A stretch of 64,000 bases of DNA from NCBI GenBank assembly GCA_965237445.1, contig OZ250142.1, positions 2,046,001 through 2,110,000 on the forward strand. The letters run 5' to 3'. The position numbers were made by a program, and so were the translations under genes. This stretch comes from G963668185 sp965237445. GTDB lineage: Bacteria; Chloroflexota; Dehalococcoidia; Lucifugimonadales; G963668185. The notes under the pieces were generated by a model. It was not told the DNA's origin. It saw only the letters and a list, made by a program, of their open reading frames with translations, and did no database searches. Position 1 is the first letter of the stretch. Each line of letters starts with the position of its first letter. Shown here in pieces: positions 8,628 through 17,412 of the stretch.

Positions 8628-9958
8628 TGCATTGCCGCCTCTGCCAGTGCCCCGGCGAATGCCTCAATCTCTTCCCTAGTGTTCATCTCGGTACAGCAGA
8701 CCAGCATCCCGTTCGGCACCTGTTCTCTGATATCCAGTCCGCCGATAATCTTGCGGTCAAGCAGGAACTCGTTGATCTCGGCAACGGGCAAGGGACATTC
8801 AACGACGAACTCCCTGAAGAACGTGCTACCCATCGGGAGCGAGTAACCCGGAATCTTCTCAATTAGAGACGCGGCATAGTGCGCCTTGTGGTAGCAGAGC
8901 TCGGCTACGCGGCGAAGGCCCTGCTTTCCGAGGGATGCCATGTAGAGCGTGGTCATCAGCGCTATGAGACCCACTGCCGTGCAGATGTTTGACGTTGCCC
9001 TCTCGCGTCTGATGTGCTGCTCCCTAGTCTGGAGCGTGAGTACGTAGCCTTCGCGGCCGAGGGTGTCGACCGTCCTTCCGACCACACGGCCCGGCATCTG
9101 CCGGACGTACTGCTGTTTGCAGGCGAATATGCCAACGTAGGGACCGCCAAAGGTAGGGGCTACGCCTATCGTCTGTCCTTCGGCCACCACTATGTCGGCA
9201 TCGTATTCACTTGGCGGCTTGAACATACCCAGTGACGTCAGATCGACCACCACGACCAGGAGTGCGCCCGCAGAGTGGGCTGCGCCGGCCAGCGCCTCGA
9301 GGTCTTCGAGGTATCCGAGGAAGTTGGGCTGCTGGACGAGCAGACAGGCGGTCTCTTCGCCGACCTGAACGGAGCCTGACGAACAGGAGACTATAGCGAT
9401 GTCCTGTGAGTGGACGAATGTCTTCAGTACCTGGCGGTAAGCCGGTGAGACGGAGTCGAGTACGGTGACGCGGCCCCGGCCTGTGACCCTAGCCGCCATC
9501 AGCGCGGCTTCGGCCATAGAGGTGGCGACGTCGTACATTCCAGCGTTGGCGACGTCCATGCCCGTTAGCTGACATATCAGCGACTGGAACTCGTAGTGGG
9601 CCTGCAGGGTCCCCTGGGATACCTCAGGCTGGTACGGCGTGTAGGAGGTCATGAACTCGCTTCGAGAGGACACTGAGCGGACGATGGCGGGAATGAAGTG
9701 CCTGTAAGAGCCCGCTCCCAGGAAGCAGGCGTAGTCGCCCGGCACCACGTTTTGTGCGGCCATTGCGCCGATCTCGCGCCTCAATTCAAGCTCGGAAGCA
9801 GGGGGAGGAAGATCGTAATGGGGGTTCTGGTGCTCGGCTGGAACGTCCGCGACCAGCTCACTGAATGAGCTTACACCGATGGCGTCAAGCATCTGGCGCC
9901 GATCATCGTCTGTGTTCGGTGTGTATGGGGAGGTGAAGCGGCCGCCTTCCATCACCAT
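8624..9958 (-). CDS. gcvPA: Glycine dehydrogenase (decarboxylating) subunit 1
   Basis: 444 residues, matching the N-terminal half of P-protein in organisms where gcvP is split. Family blocks include CFLGAGSYRHFIPAIVR, FMTSYTPYQPEVSQGTLQ and the motif FGGPYVGIFA. It lacks the PLP lysine, which is on GcvPB, as expected. It sits 34 bp after gcvH and overlaps gcvPB. Confidence 0.96.
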   Translation of the reverse strand: MVMEGGRFTSPYTPNTDDDRRQMLDAIGVSSFSELVADVPAEHQNPHYDLPPPASELELRREIGAMAAQNVVPGDYACFLGAGSYRHFIPAIVRSVSSRSEFMTSYTPYQPEVSQGTLQAHYEFQSLICQLTGMDVANAGMYDVATSMAEAALMAARVTGRGRVTVLDSVSPAYRQVLKTFVHSQDIAIVSCSSGSVQVGEETACLLVQQPNFLGYLEDLEALAGAAHSAGALLVVVVDLTSLGMFKPPSEYDADIVVAEGQTIGVAPTFGGPYVGIFACKQQYVRQMPGRVVGRTVDTLGREGYVLTLQTREQHIRRERATSNICTAVGLIALMTTLYMASLGKQGLRRVAELCYHKAHYAASLIEKIPGYSLPMGSTFFREFVVECPLPVAEINEFLLDRKIIGGLDIREQVPNGMLVCCTEMNTREEIEAFAGALAEAAMH

Positions 9959-9992
9959 TCACTTACTTCCGATTGGACCGACGGCGCGGCGC

Positions 9993-10382
9993 TCACGAAA
10001 TGTCAGAGGCGAGGAGTTCTTCATACTGGTCCGCGGTCATAAGATTGTCCACCTCGGACGCGTCGGCCAACTTGACCTTAAGAAGCCATCCGTCGCCGTA
10101 AGGCGAGTCGTTAACGACTTCCGGCGAGTCGACTAATGCCTGGTTGACCTCGGCGACCGTGCCTGTAACAGGAGCGTAGAGTTCTGAGACGGCCTTAACC
10201 GACTCAACCTCGCCGAACTGCTCGTTCTGAGCCAAGGCATCGTCAACGCCTGGTAACTCAAGGAAGACAATGTCTCCGAGACTCTCCACCGCGAAGGCGG
10301 TAATGCCGACGGTGCACAAGCCACCGGACTCGACCCGGACCCACTCGTGCTCCTTGGTGTATTTTAGTTCGGGAGGATTCAA
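9993..10382 (-). CDS. gcvH: Glycine cleavage system H protein (lipoyl carrier)
   Basis: 129 residues. The lipoylated lysine is in GEVESVKAVSELYAPVTG, preceded by GDIVFLELPGVD. It shuttles the aminomethyl and reducing equivalents between P-, T- and L-proteins. Start ATG 10382 overlaps the gcvT stop (ATGA). No L-protein or lipoyl-synthesis gene is in the window. Confidence 0.96.
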   Translation of the reverse strand: MNPPELKYTKEHEWVRVESGGLCTVGITAFAVESLGDIVFLELPGVDDALAQNEQFGEVESVKAVSELYAPVTGTVAEVNQALVDSPEVVNDSPYGDGWLLKVKLADASEVDNLMTADQYEELLASDIS

Positions 10383-11551
10383 TGGTCGACTCCGGAAGGT
10401 TGAGGAATCGCGTTTTCGCCTTCTCGCATTTGGCCGATCGGAGCCAGGACTGGCACCTGCCGCTCAGCGTAGAATGGAAGCTGCGCCACTTCGGCCTCCA
10501 CCTGACGGCCCCGGATGTCAACGTACAGCCGTGTGCCCGGTTCCCAGAAACCATCCAGGACATAGCCCATGCCCAAGCCCCTGTCAAACGTGGGGGAGAA
10601 GCTGCCGCTAGTCACGGAACCGATGCGTTCGCCGCGAGAGGTAATGGCGTAGCCGGTGCGGGGGATCCCACGCCCAATCATCTCGAAACCCACCAGCATT
10701 CGCCCGGGTCCTGCTTCCTGGGCTCGGGCGAGGGCTTCCCTTGCCACATAGTCTTCACGGGCGAAGTCCACGAAGCGGTCCAGGCCAGCTTCGAACGGAT
10801 TGACGTCAGCATCGATGTCGTTGCCATGCAAGGGCAAGCCGGCCTCAAGGCGGAGCACGTCCCTGGCGCCGAGCCCGCATGGCGCGGCGCCGGATTCGAC
10901 CAGCGTATTCCAAATGCGCGGCGCATCGTCCGCCGGAACCATCAGCTCAAAGCCGTCTTCCCCCGTGTAGCCGGTGCGGGCAACGATGCAATGCCTGCCC
11001 GCGACATCCGTTTCAACGGCACGGAAGAGCCGGAGGGAGGAAAGGTCAAAGCCAGTGAGGCGCGACAGCAGCAGCTGGGCCTCGGGGCCCTGGTGCGCGA
11101 TCATGGCGAGCGCTTCTGTAAGGACTTCGATCTGCACCTGGTCCGAGCGCTTCTTCCAACCGCGCACCCAAGCCTCAACCGCGGCGGCGTTCCCAGCATT
11201 GGGAACGAGCATGAAGCGCTCGTCGCCAAGGCGGTAAACGATTGCGTCGTCGATAATGCCGCCGTCCTCATTGCATATGAGAACGTATCGCGCCCTGCCT
11301 GGGTGGAGTTTGGATACGGGCGAGCTGAGTACACGATCGAGCAGGGAGGCCGCGTCAGGGCCGGTTAACGCAAGGCGGCCCATGTGAGAGACATCGAAGA
11401 GCCCGGAGGCGGTCCGCACAGCCCTAGCCTCAGCGAGGATGCTGCCGTACTGGACGGGCATCTCCCAGCCAGCAAACGGAACCATTCGTCCTCCCGAGGC
11501 GACGTGCGTCTCGTAAAGTGGAGTCCTTCTGAGTGTTTCGATCATGGCCAT
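10379..11551 (-). CDS. gcvT: Glycine cleavage system T protein (aminomethyltransferase)
   Basis: 390 residues with the N-terminal signature RTPLYETHVASGGRMVPFAGWEMPVQYG and the folate-binding region RTGYTGEDGFELMVP. It moves the methylene group from H-protein to tetrahydrofolate. It is the first gene of gcvT-gcvH-gcvPA-gcvPB; any promoter lies in 11552-11635. I looked for a glycine riboswitch there and did not see one. ATG 11545 is an alternative start. Confidence 0.95.
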   Translation of the reverse strand: MAMIETLRRTPLYETHVASGGRMVPFAGWEMPVQYGSILAEARAVRTASGLFDVSHMGRLALTGPDAASLLDRVLSSPVSKLHPGRARYVLICNEDGGIIDDAIVYRLGDERFMLVPNAGNAAAVEAWVRGWKKRSDQVQIEVLTEALAMIAHQGPEAQLLLSRLTGFDLSSLRLFRAVETDVAGRHCIVARTGYTGEDGFELMVPADDAPRIWNTLVESGAAPCGLGARDVLRLEAGLPLHGNDIDADVNPFEAGLDRFVDFAREDYVAREALARAQEAGPGRMLVGFEMIGRGIPRTGYAITSRGERIGSVTSGSFSPTFDRGLGMGYVLDGFWEPGTRLYVDIRGRQVEAEVAQLPFYAERQVPVLAPIGQMREGENAIPQPSGVDH

Positions 11552-11635
11552 GTGCCGCTAATCTTATTTGGCGTTAAGCGTACTACATAAATCGCGCCCT
11601 GACGCGCGCAGTTACAGGACTTGGGGGGAGATCAT

Positions 11636-11714
11636 GGCCGACAAGGGGCCACGCGCCATCGGGCCGACAAGGCGCCACGCGCTATCGGGCCGACAAGGCG
11701 CCACGCGCCGTTCG
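11636..11714. repeat. Three tandem copies of a 26-bp GC-rich repeat
   Basis: Units at 11636-11661, 11662-11687 and 11688-11714 share GGCCGACAAGGCGCCACGCG with single-base differences; the last is one base longer. The array sits between gcvT and the end of the small-gene cassette. Confidence 0.85.
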
Positions 11715-11736
11715 GCCGGACCAGGAAGAGCGCGGC

Positions 11737-12027
11737 TCACTTCCAGTTCACGGTCCAGGGCGCGAGCATTGTGATCAAGGCGCGGAAATCGGGTGGGCGG
11801 CCTTCTGAGATGCACTTATTGATGTACCTCATGGTCTTTGGCCACGTGTGCAAGCTGTTCGGGTCAACGCGCATCTTGCGCAAAATGGCGACGGCGTCCA
11901 TTTCAGCGGCCATGAAGGCGTCCCAGTTTGTGACCAGGCAGTACGCGTAGCGGTTGACGGCGATCTGGGCACGTTCTTTGACATACCGCCTTTCGAGGGA
12001 CCTGAGAGAGGCGTGCGAACGAATCAC
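11737..12027 (-). CDS. Small protein of unknown function, coupled to an HTH gene
   Basis: 96 residues from GTG 12027, which overlaps the stop of the upstream HTH gene (GTGA), so coupled translation is likely. The product is basic and aromatic-rich (RYVKERAQIAVNRYAYCLVTNW, then DPNSLHTWPKTMRYINKCI). No motif or family was recognised. The frame stays open upstream to 12297, but that part overlaps the HTH gene and has shadow-like composition. Confidence 0.6.
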   Translation of the reverse strand: MIRSHASLRSLERRYVKERAQIAVNRYAYCLVTNWDAFMAAEMDAVAILRKMRVDPNSLHTWPKTMRYINKCISEGRPPDFRALITMLAPWTVNWK

Positions 12028-12503
12028 CAGGGCGGCGCTGTGTGCTTGCTGAGGTCGGAGGCTTCCCGGACGGCATCGACGCGCTCTTCCATGCGCTGGC
12101 TGTAGTGGGCCTCGTTGGCCTGGTCGAGGACGGTCCTGGCGGCACGATAACTGAGATCGGGGTCTTCCGAGTGGAGTGTCCTGTAGAGAACCTCGGCCGC
12201 CTCGTAAGACATGGCCTGGAGTTCGGACTGGGCGACATGGAGCGTGGCCTCGCGGAGTACCTGAAGTGCGACTCTGAAGTTTTCGTCCTCGAGCCATCTG
12301 TAGAGAGTGGTACGACCTACGCCGATTGTCTTGGCCTTTGCCCTAAGCGTGCCGGGCCTTAGCAGGTGAGGCAGGGCTGAGAGTTGCCTCTGCGAGAGCT
12401 GCTGCGAGAGGCCCCGGATGCCGTACCCCAGAAGGGGATGCTTGGGCTCGCGTTCAGGCTGCGCGAGGCTACTTTCCGGTTTTTGTGTTCCGTTTTGTTC
12501 CAT
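12024..12503 (-). CDS. Helix-turn-helix protein, phBC6A51/terminase-small-subunit-like
   Basis: 159 residues from ATG 12503; GTG 12557 would add 18. Residues about 50-75 (LRAKAKTIGVGRTTLYRWLE) form a clear HTH of the type seen in phage phBC6A51-like proteins and small terminase subunits. The C-terminal half (EVLYRTLHSEDPDLSYRAA) is an alpha-helical repeat related to the protein at 12754-13032. An array of phased GGAAC/TGTTCC sites spans its start, so it may bind its own promoter. Family assignment is from motif memory and moderate in certainty; it could be a phage or plasmid remnant. Confidence 0.72.
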   Translation of the reverse strand: MEQNGTQKPESSLAQPEREPKHPLLGYGIRGLSQQLSQRQLSALPHLLRPGTLRAKAKTIGVGRTTLYRWLEDENFRVALQVLREATLHVAQSELQAMSYEAAEVLYRTLHSEDPDLSYRAARTVLDQANEAHYSQRMEERVDAVREASDLSKHTAPPW

Positions 12504-12611
12504 TATGTTCCGTTTCCTAGCTGGAGATGATTGATTTGCGGCACTCGAACGGAACACGTTTGGAACCTAAACGGAACAAGTCCAGGGCCGAAATGGAACA
12601 CAAACGGAACA
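12486..12611. promoter_or_regulatory. Phased array of TGTTCC / GGAAC half-sites
   Basis: TGTTCC begins at 12486, 12496 and 12506, exactly 10 bp apart. In the opposite orientation GGAAC begins at 12551, 12562, 12573, 12595 and 12606, with spacings 11, 11, 22 and 11. All sites therefore face the same side of the helix in each block. The array covers the start of the HTH gene and looks like an operator or iteron cluster. Confidence 0.75.
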
Positions 12612-12753
12612 CGTCTATTATGGGGTGGGCCGGCAATGGAGAACGATGGAGGATGGCCAAGGCTGCGAGCAGTTTTCCGTGATTCATATATCAAGAATAG
12701 GACATAAGTACGAGTCTGTCAATGGGCAATCTGGCGATGGCGAAGATTCTGGC

Positions 12754-13032
12754 TCAGCCTACGGCCCGGGCGAGCGCAGCGATGCGTTGCTCCAAACGGC
12801 AGAGCCTCACGGCCTGGGCGTGTTCGAGGATGGCCTCTGCCGCGTCCAGCCTAAGTGACACATCGTCCGACTGCAGCCCCTCGCACAAAACTTCGAATGC
12901 CTTGTGAGTTAATCTCTGAATCCCCAGCTCGTCGACCCCGGCGGGCGGCTCGTGGAGATGCTGTGAGGATGCCTGGAAGGACTCATCATGGAATCCGTTT
13001 GTACCGTTCAGTCTTAAGTCGTCTTGATTCAT
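12754..13032 (-). CDS. Small helical protein related to the C-terminal half of the neighbouring HTH protein
   Basis: 92 residues, start ATG 13032 with AGGAGG about eight bases upstream, which strongly supports translation. The segment EVLCEGLQSDDVSLRLDAA aligns with EVLYRTLHSEDPDLSYRAA of the HTH protein, followed by a similar ...R..ERI.AL tail. It lacks the HTH itself. It is upstream of the HTH gene on the same strand, separated by 250 bp containing the phased site array. Function unknown; it may heterodimerise with or titrate the HTH protein. Confidence 0.65.
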   Translation of the reverse strand: MNQDDLRLNGTNGFHDESFQASSQHLHEPPAGVDELGIQRLTHKAFEVLCEGLQSDDVSLRLDAAEAILEHAQAVRLCRLEQRIAALARAVG

Positions 13033-13049
13033 AGCTGGAACCTCCTAGA

Positions 13050-14204
13050 TTTGTGAGCCTGTACTGAAGCGTTCTCATTGGGCGCGTGAAGCTGACTCCG
13101 AGCGCCTGGGCACGACAACGAGGCTGGGTGCGCGGGCACGCTCAGTCCGGCTACTCCCATCAATTTGAATGGGAAGAAGGGGGATGTCAGATGGCGCCTG
13201 ACGAAGTGCGGTGCTGCGGTATGATCGCCTCGGTGTGTCGTGACCATGCACCCAGAATAGTACAGGCGTACGGGTTAGTCAAGCAGATGTTCGGATGAAG
13301 TTCCCATATGGATTCGACGTGAGCAGGTCCTGAATACTGGCTGCCTTGGGAGCAACCGTGTCGTATCGGAAGAACGGCTGTGTGTGTGCGTGTAAAGAGG
13401 CTGTCGTTAGTTTGTGCCTGTATCAGAAGCCTGCCCTTTCCATTGTGACGGTGAAATGCTCGATGGGAATCGTAGATAAACTGGGGCTATGCGATGATTT
13501 CGGTTGCTTAACTCCATCGCCGAATATGTAGTTGTGCAGAGGACTCCACGTTGGGGGGAGGGCGGGTTTGAAGCCCGCCCCTTGTATATTGGTGAAGGTG
13601 GCTGCAAGGGCGCGGGGTCGGTCTCAGGCGGGGCGTCTTAGATTTCGCGGCTTCGCTCGAAATGACAAAAGGGTGGTGGCCTAGTTGGCGGTGACGTGTC
13701 GTTGCCGGCGGGCGAGGGAGGGCGGGTTTCAAGAGCCTGTTTCATAAGTCAGATCTCCCCATTGTTACGGTGAAACGCTCGGTGAGAATCGTAGATGGTC
13801 TGAGGATATGCGACGAAGTCGTGTGCTTTACGGGATCACCCTCACCTCAATCCTCTCCCATCAAGGGAGAGGAGGCAGTTGCGCCGAGATTGCGAAACAG
13901 GCTCTCAAACCCGCCCCTACAATGTGCTTGGGAGCCATTTCAGCCTCGCCCTTCGAGGGACTTGGGGCAGGCTCTAACCCACTCCCACGTTGGGGACTCT
14001 TGCATAACCTCCTGCGTGTGTGGGGAGAACCCCCATCCCAACCTTCCCCAGCATACTGGGGAAGGGGCCGGAGAGCTTTGCCCATCACAGATTAGGCAGT
14101 TATGCGAAGGTCTACACTGTCCGCAGTCGTTCAGCGACTGTGGTCTGTTGGGGAATGGGTGAGTATGACTAGACTTCGCCGAGGCCCACCCAAACACTAG
14201 ATGC
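13050..14204. repeat. Non-coding region rich in degenerate and palindromic repeats
   Basis: About 1.15 kb with no convincing gene. It holds a degenerate ~70-bp direct repeat (13440-13510 and 13757-13827, both with GACGGTGAAA/TACGGTGAAA and GGGAATCGTAGAT-like blocks), a GGGCGGG...CCCGCCC palindrome at 13559-13581, a CGCGGCTTCGCTCGAAATGAC element at 13645-13665, CTCTCCCATCAAGGGAGAG at 13855-13873 and a CTTCCCCAGCATACTGGGGAAG palindrome at about 14042-14063. Confidence 0.7.
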
Positions 14205-14708
14205 TCAAGAGGCTAGCGCCGGCGTAGGGCCGATGCGGACTATGGAGGCGCGGTCTGGGAGGCGGGCGGCGAGGGTGAAGGCGTTCTCGCGCAGTATGGG
14301 GTGGACGAGGCCGGGTGCTATCTCGGCTAGGGGCGTCATGACGAAGGCGCGCTTGGTCATGCGCGGGTGGGGAACCGTTAGAAGTGGCGTGTCTAATATC
14401 TGGCGGCCGTGCATGAGCAGGTCGATGTCGAGGAGCCTAGGAGCGTTGGGAAAGGCGCGTCCGTGGCCGACGTCTTCGGCGATGCGGTTTGCTTCCTGCA
14501 GAAGTTGGAAGGGGTCGAGCCCAGTCCAGATGCGGCAGACTGCGTTCAGAAAGGCAGGCTGGGACGAGAATCCGGCGGGCGCAGTCTCATAGAGGGACGA
14601 GGACAGCAGGTGGGAGCCAAGTGCGGCGAGACCCTCTAGACCCCTTCGTATGTTGGAGTGCCTGTCCCCGAGGTTTGTGCCGAGGCTCAGGTACGCTTCG
14701 TGGTTCAC
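14205..14708 (-). CDS. folK: 6-hydroxymethyl-7,8-dihydropterin pyrophosphokinase (HPPK)
   Basis: 167 residues, normal HPPK length. Signatures are AYLSLGTNLGDR at the N-terminus, ETAPAGFSSQPAFLNAVCRI, and the metal/ATP motif APRLLDIDLLMHG followed by TVPHPRM. It transfers pyrophosphate from ATP to hydroxymethyldihydropterin. The start overlaps the folP stop by four bases, so folP-folK are coupled. Confidence 0.96.
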   Translation of the reverse strand: MNHEAYLSLGTNLGDRHSNIRRGLEGLAALGSHLLSSSLYETAPAGFSSQPAFLNAVCRIWTGLDPFQLLQEANRIAEDVGHGRAFPNAPRLLDIDLLMHGRQILDTPLLTVPHPRMTKRAFVMTPLAEIAPGLVHPILRENAFTLAARLPDRASIVRIGPTPALAS

Positions 14709-15619
14709 GGCGTGGGGCTCCAGCCCCTGACGATAGCGTCGCTCATCCTGGCGACGCGCACCATCTCCTTAACGTCGTGCACGCGCACTATGTCGGCGCC
14801 GTTGGCGATGGCGAGCGCGACGGTCGCGGCCGTACCCTCGAGGCGCTCATCAACCGGCAGGTCCAGCACGCGTCCAATTGTGGACTTGCGGGAGGTGCCG
14901 ACGAGCACTGGCCTTCCCAGATCACGAATCTCGGAGAGCCTCCTCAGGAGTTCCAGGTTCTGAGCGGGGGACTTGCCGCCGAAACCGAAGCCTGGATCCA
15001 CGATGATCTTGTTGCCCTCTATGCCTCCACCGATGCCGGCGTCGACGGCCTCGCGAAGCTCGGATGCGACGTCTGTCACGACGTCAGGGCCGTACGCTCC
15101 GCGTTCACGGTTGTGCATGATGACCACGGGAGCGCCGGTTGACGCGGCTGTTTCTATAATGCCCGGCATGCCCGGGTCGCGCGTTAGGCCCCAGACATCG
15201 TTGATCATGGCGGCTCCTTCGCTAATCGCCGCGCGCGCCACACCCGCCTTGTAAGTGTCGACGCTCACGGGGATGTCCAGGGCAGGGCAGATGCCGCGCA
15301 GGACGGGGAGGAGGCGCTCCAACTCGACGTCTTCGGGTGTCGGCTCCGCGCCCGCATAGACGGAGGCTGGTCGAGTGGACTCCGCTCCCACGTCGACGAT
15401 GTCGGCGCCCCATTGCTGGAAGCGCAGAGCCTGTTCCAGCGCTGCTCCGGTATCGCGGTCGACGCCGTCGCCTGAAAAGGAGTCGGGGGTAATGTTCAGG
15501 ACGCCCATGACGTACGTGCGCTCTCCCCACGCAAAGTGCCGGTTGCCGATGGTGAGGGGTGGGAGTAAGGGGTGGCGCTGCAGGTGTTCAGTCTTCATTT
15601 GAAGGTTTCTGACCAGCAA
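14705..15619 (-). CDS. folP: Dihydropteroate synthase
   Basis: 304 residues. Family blocks are VMGVLNITPDSFSGDG, WGADIVDVGAESTRP, INDVWG, VIMHNRE, DPGFGFGGKS and LVGTSRKSTIG. It condenses pABA with the HPPK product to make dihydropteroate. The first ~25 residues (MLVRNLQMKTEHLQRHPLLPP) precede the barrel; ATG 15598 is an alternative start. It lies upstream of folK. Confidence 0.95.
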   Translation of the reverse strand: MLVRNLQMKTEHLQRHPLLPPLTIGNRHFAWGERTYVMGVLNITPDSFSGDGVDRDTGAALEQALRFQQWGADIVDVGAESTRPASVYAGAEPTPEDVELERLLPVLRGICPALDIPVSVDTYKAGVARAAISEGAAMINDVWGLTRDPGMPGIIETAASTGAPVVIMHNRERGAYGPDVVTDVASELREAVDAGIGGGIEGNKIIVDPGFGFGGKSPAQNLELLRRLSEIRDLGRPVLVGTSRKSTIGRVLDLPVDERLEGTAATVALAIANGADIVRVHDVKEMVRVARMSDAIVRGWSPTP

Positions 15620-15849
15620 TATCCTTTAAGGTCGGGAGCGTTAGTTCCCGTTCACCGGCCCTTTTATCACTGGGAGCAGGGCTCCCAGACCCCCTTTCCA
15701 AAGGGGCTTGCCCCTCTGGACTCCCCATTAGCAATTCATCAACCCCTGTTTGGTTGCGTGGGGGTCCACACTTTACGCTGCTTGAGGCCTCTGATGTTAT
15801 CCTTGAAGTTGAGCCGGATTATTCCACGACTGGAGGGGCTGTACAAACT

Positions 15850-17412
15850 TTGGTCACTCGCAGAAGCACTGATGAGCAGTTGGACCGCCTCCGCGAGATG
15901 CGTGAGCAGAGCCGACAGGGCGGCGGCGCCCGGCGCATACAAGCCCAGCACGACAAGGGCAAGTACACGGCGCGGGAACGCATCGACCTGCTGTTCGACG
16001 CAGGCTCATTCGAGGAGCTGGACCCGTTCGCACGGCACAGGTCGACCGACTTCGGGCTGGACGCGACCCGTCCACTTGGGGACGCTGTGGTAACCGGTTT
16101 CGGCCGGGTGAACGGCCGCACGGTGTTCGCGTACTCGCAGGATTTCACGGTGCTTGGCGGATCGCTCTCTGAGGTGGTGGCGCAGAAGATATGCAAGGCG
16201 ATGGACATGGCGCTGAGCACGGGAGCGCCGGTGGTAGGTCTGATCGATTCCGGCGGCGCGCGCATCCAGGAAGGAGTCGGCAGCCTGGCGGGCTACGGCG
16301 ACATTTTTCTGAGGAACACGAGAGCGTCGGGAGTCATACCCCAGATATCGGCCATATTGGGGCCGGCGGCAGGCGGCGCGACGTACTCTCCGGCGCTGAC
16401 GGACTTTGTGTTCATGGCAGCCGGGGTCGGACAGATGTACATCACGGGGCCGGACGTGATCAGGGCCGTCACCGGTGAGGACGTCTCGCACGAAGACCTG
16501 GGCGGAGCGGTCAGCCACGCAAGCCGGAGCGGCGTGGCACACTTTGCCCCTGACAACGAGGACGAGTGCATATCCCAGATAAGGCGTTTGTTGGAGTTTC
16601 TGCCACAGAACAACGTTGACGATCCGCCCACGCTGCCTGCGTCGGACCGGCCGGACCGGACCGACGACGCGCTCAACTCCGTTGTGCCGGACAACCCGAA
16701 CCGGCCGTACGACATGCTCGACGTAATCGGGTCGGTAGTCGACGACGGGAACTTCATGCCGGTCCACGAGATGTTTGCGCGGAACGTGATCGTGGGCTTC
16801 GCGCGAATCGAAGGGCGGACCACCGGAATCATCGCCCAGCAGCCGATGGTGATGGCGGGCGTGCTGGACATAGACGCGTCGGTCAAGGCGGCGCGCTTCG
16901 TTCGCTTCTGCGACGCGTTCAACATCCCACTAGTGACGTTCGTTGACGTGCCCGGGTTCTTGCCGGGAATTTCGCAGGAGCACGGAGGCATCATCCGGCA
17001 CGGCGCGAAGCTGATCTACGCATACGCAGAGGCGACGGTGCCGAAGGTGAGCGTGATAACGCGGAAGGCGTACGGCGGGGCGTACATCGTGATGAGCAGC
17101 AAGACGCTGCTCGGCGATATCAACTTCGCGTGGCCGACAGCGCAGGTGGCCGTGATGGGGGCCGAGGGTGCTGTGAATATCATCCACCGATCCAAGCTCA
17201 GGGAGTCGGAGACGCCAGCGGCACTGAGGGAGGAGCTAATCGCCGAGTACGAGGACCGGCTGATGAACCCGTACGTCGCGGCATCGCGCGGACTGATCGA
17301 CGACGTGATCACGCCTTCCGAGACGAGGCCAAAGATCGCGAGCGCGTTGCGCATGCTGGCGAACAAGCGCGACAACCTTCCGCCGAAGAAACACGGGTCG
17401 ATCCCGTTGTGA
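15850..17412 (+). CDS. Acyl-CoA carboxylase, carboxyltransferase beta subunit (propionyl-CoA type)
   Basis: 520 residues if read from TTG 15850, the usual family length; ATG 15754 would add a 32-residue leader that falls in repeat-like DNA. The N-terminal CoA-binding crotonase fold shows KGKYTARERIDLLFDAGSF and GAPVVGLIDSGGARIQEGV; the C-terminal half shows FVDVPGFLPGISQEHGGIIR and KAYGGAYIVMSSK. It transfers carboxyl from biotin to propionyl- or acetyl-CoA. No biotin carrier or carboxylase subunit is adjacent. The next gene overlaps it. Confidence 0.93.
   Translation: MVTRRSTDEQLDRLREMREQSRQGGGARRIQAQHDKGKYTARERIDLLFDAGSFEELDPFARHRSTDFGLDATRPLGDAVVTGFGRVNGRTVFAYSQDFTVLGGSLSEVVAQKICKAMDMALSTGAPVVGLIDSGGARIQEGVGSLAGYGDIFLRNTRASGVIPQISAILGPAAGGATYSPALTDFVFMAAGVGQMYITGPDVIRAVTGEDVSHEDLGGAVSHASRSGVAHFAPDNEDECISQIRRLLEFLPQNNVDDPPTLPASDRPDRTDDALNSVVPDNPNRPYDMLDVIGSVVDDGNFMPVHEMFARNVIVGFARIEGRTTGIIAQQPMVMAGVLDIDASVKAARFVRFCDAFNIPLVTFVDVPGFLPGISQEHGGIIRHGAKLIYAYAEATVPKVSVITRKAYGGAYIVMSSKTLLGDINFAWPTAQVAVMGAEGAVNIIHRSKLRESETPAALREELIAEYEDRLMNPYVAASRGLIDDVITPSETRPKIASALRMLANKRDNLPPKKHGSIPL

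Noticed and set aside
11552..11635. Glycine riboswitch before gcvT
   Set aside because: The space is too short for one and no conserved core is seen.
12027..12297. N-terminal extension of the 96-residue protein
   Set aside because: It overlaps the HTH gene out of frame and has shadow-like composition; the GTGA overlap gives a better start.
17130..17412. Extended start for the small epsilon-like protein
   Set aside because: The upstream part lies in another frame of the carboxyltransferase gene; the coupled GTG 17409 is better.
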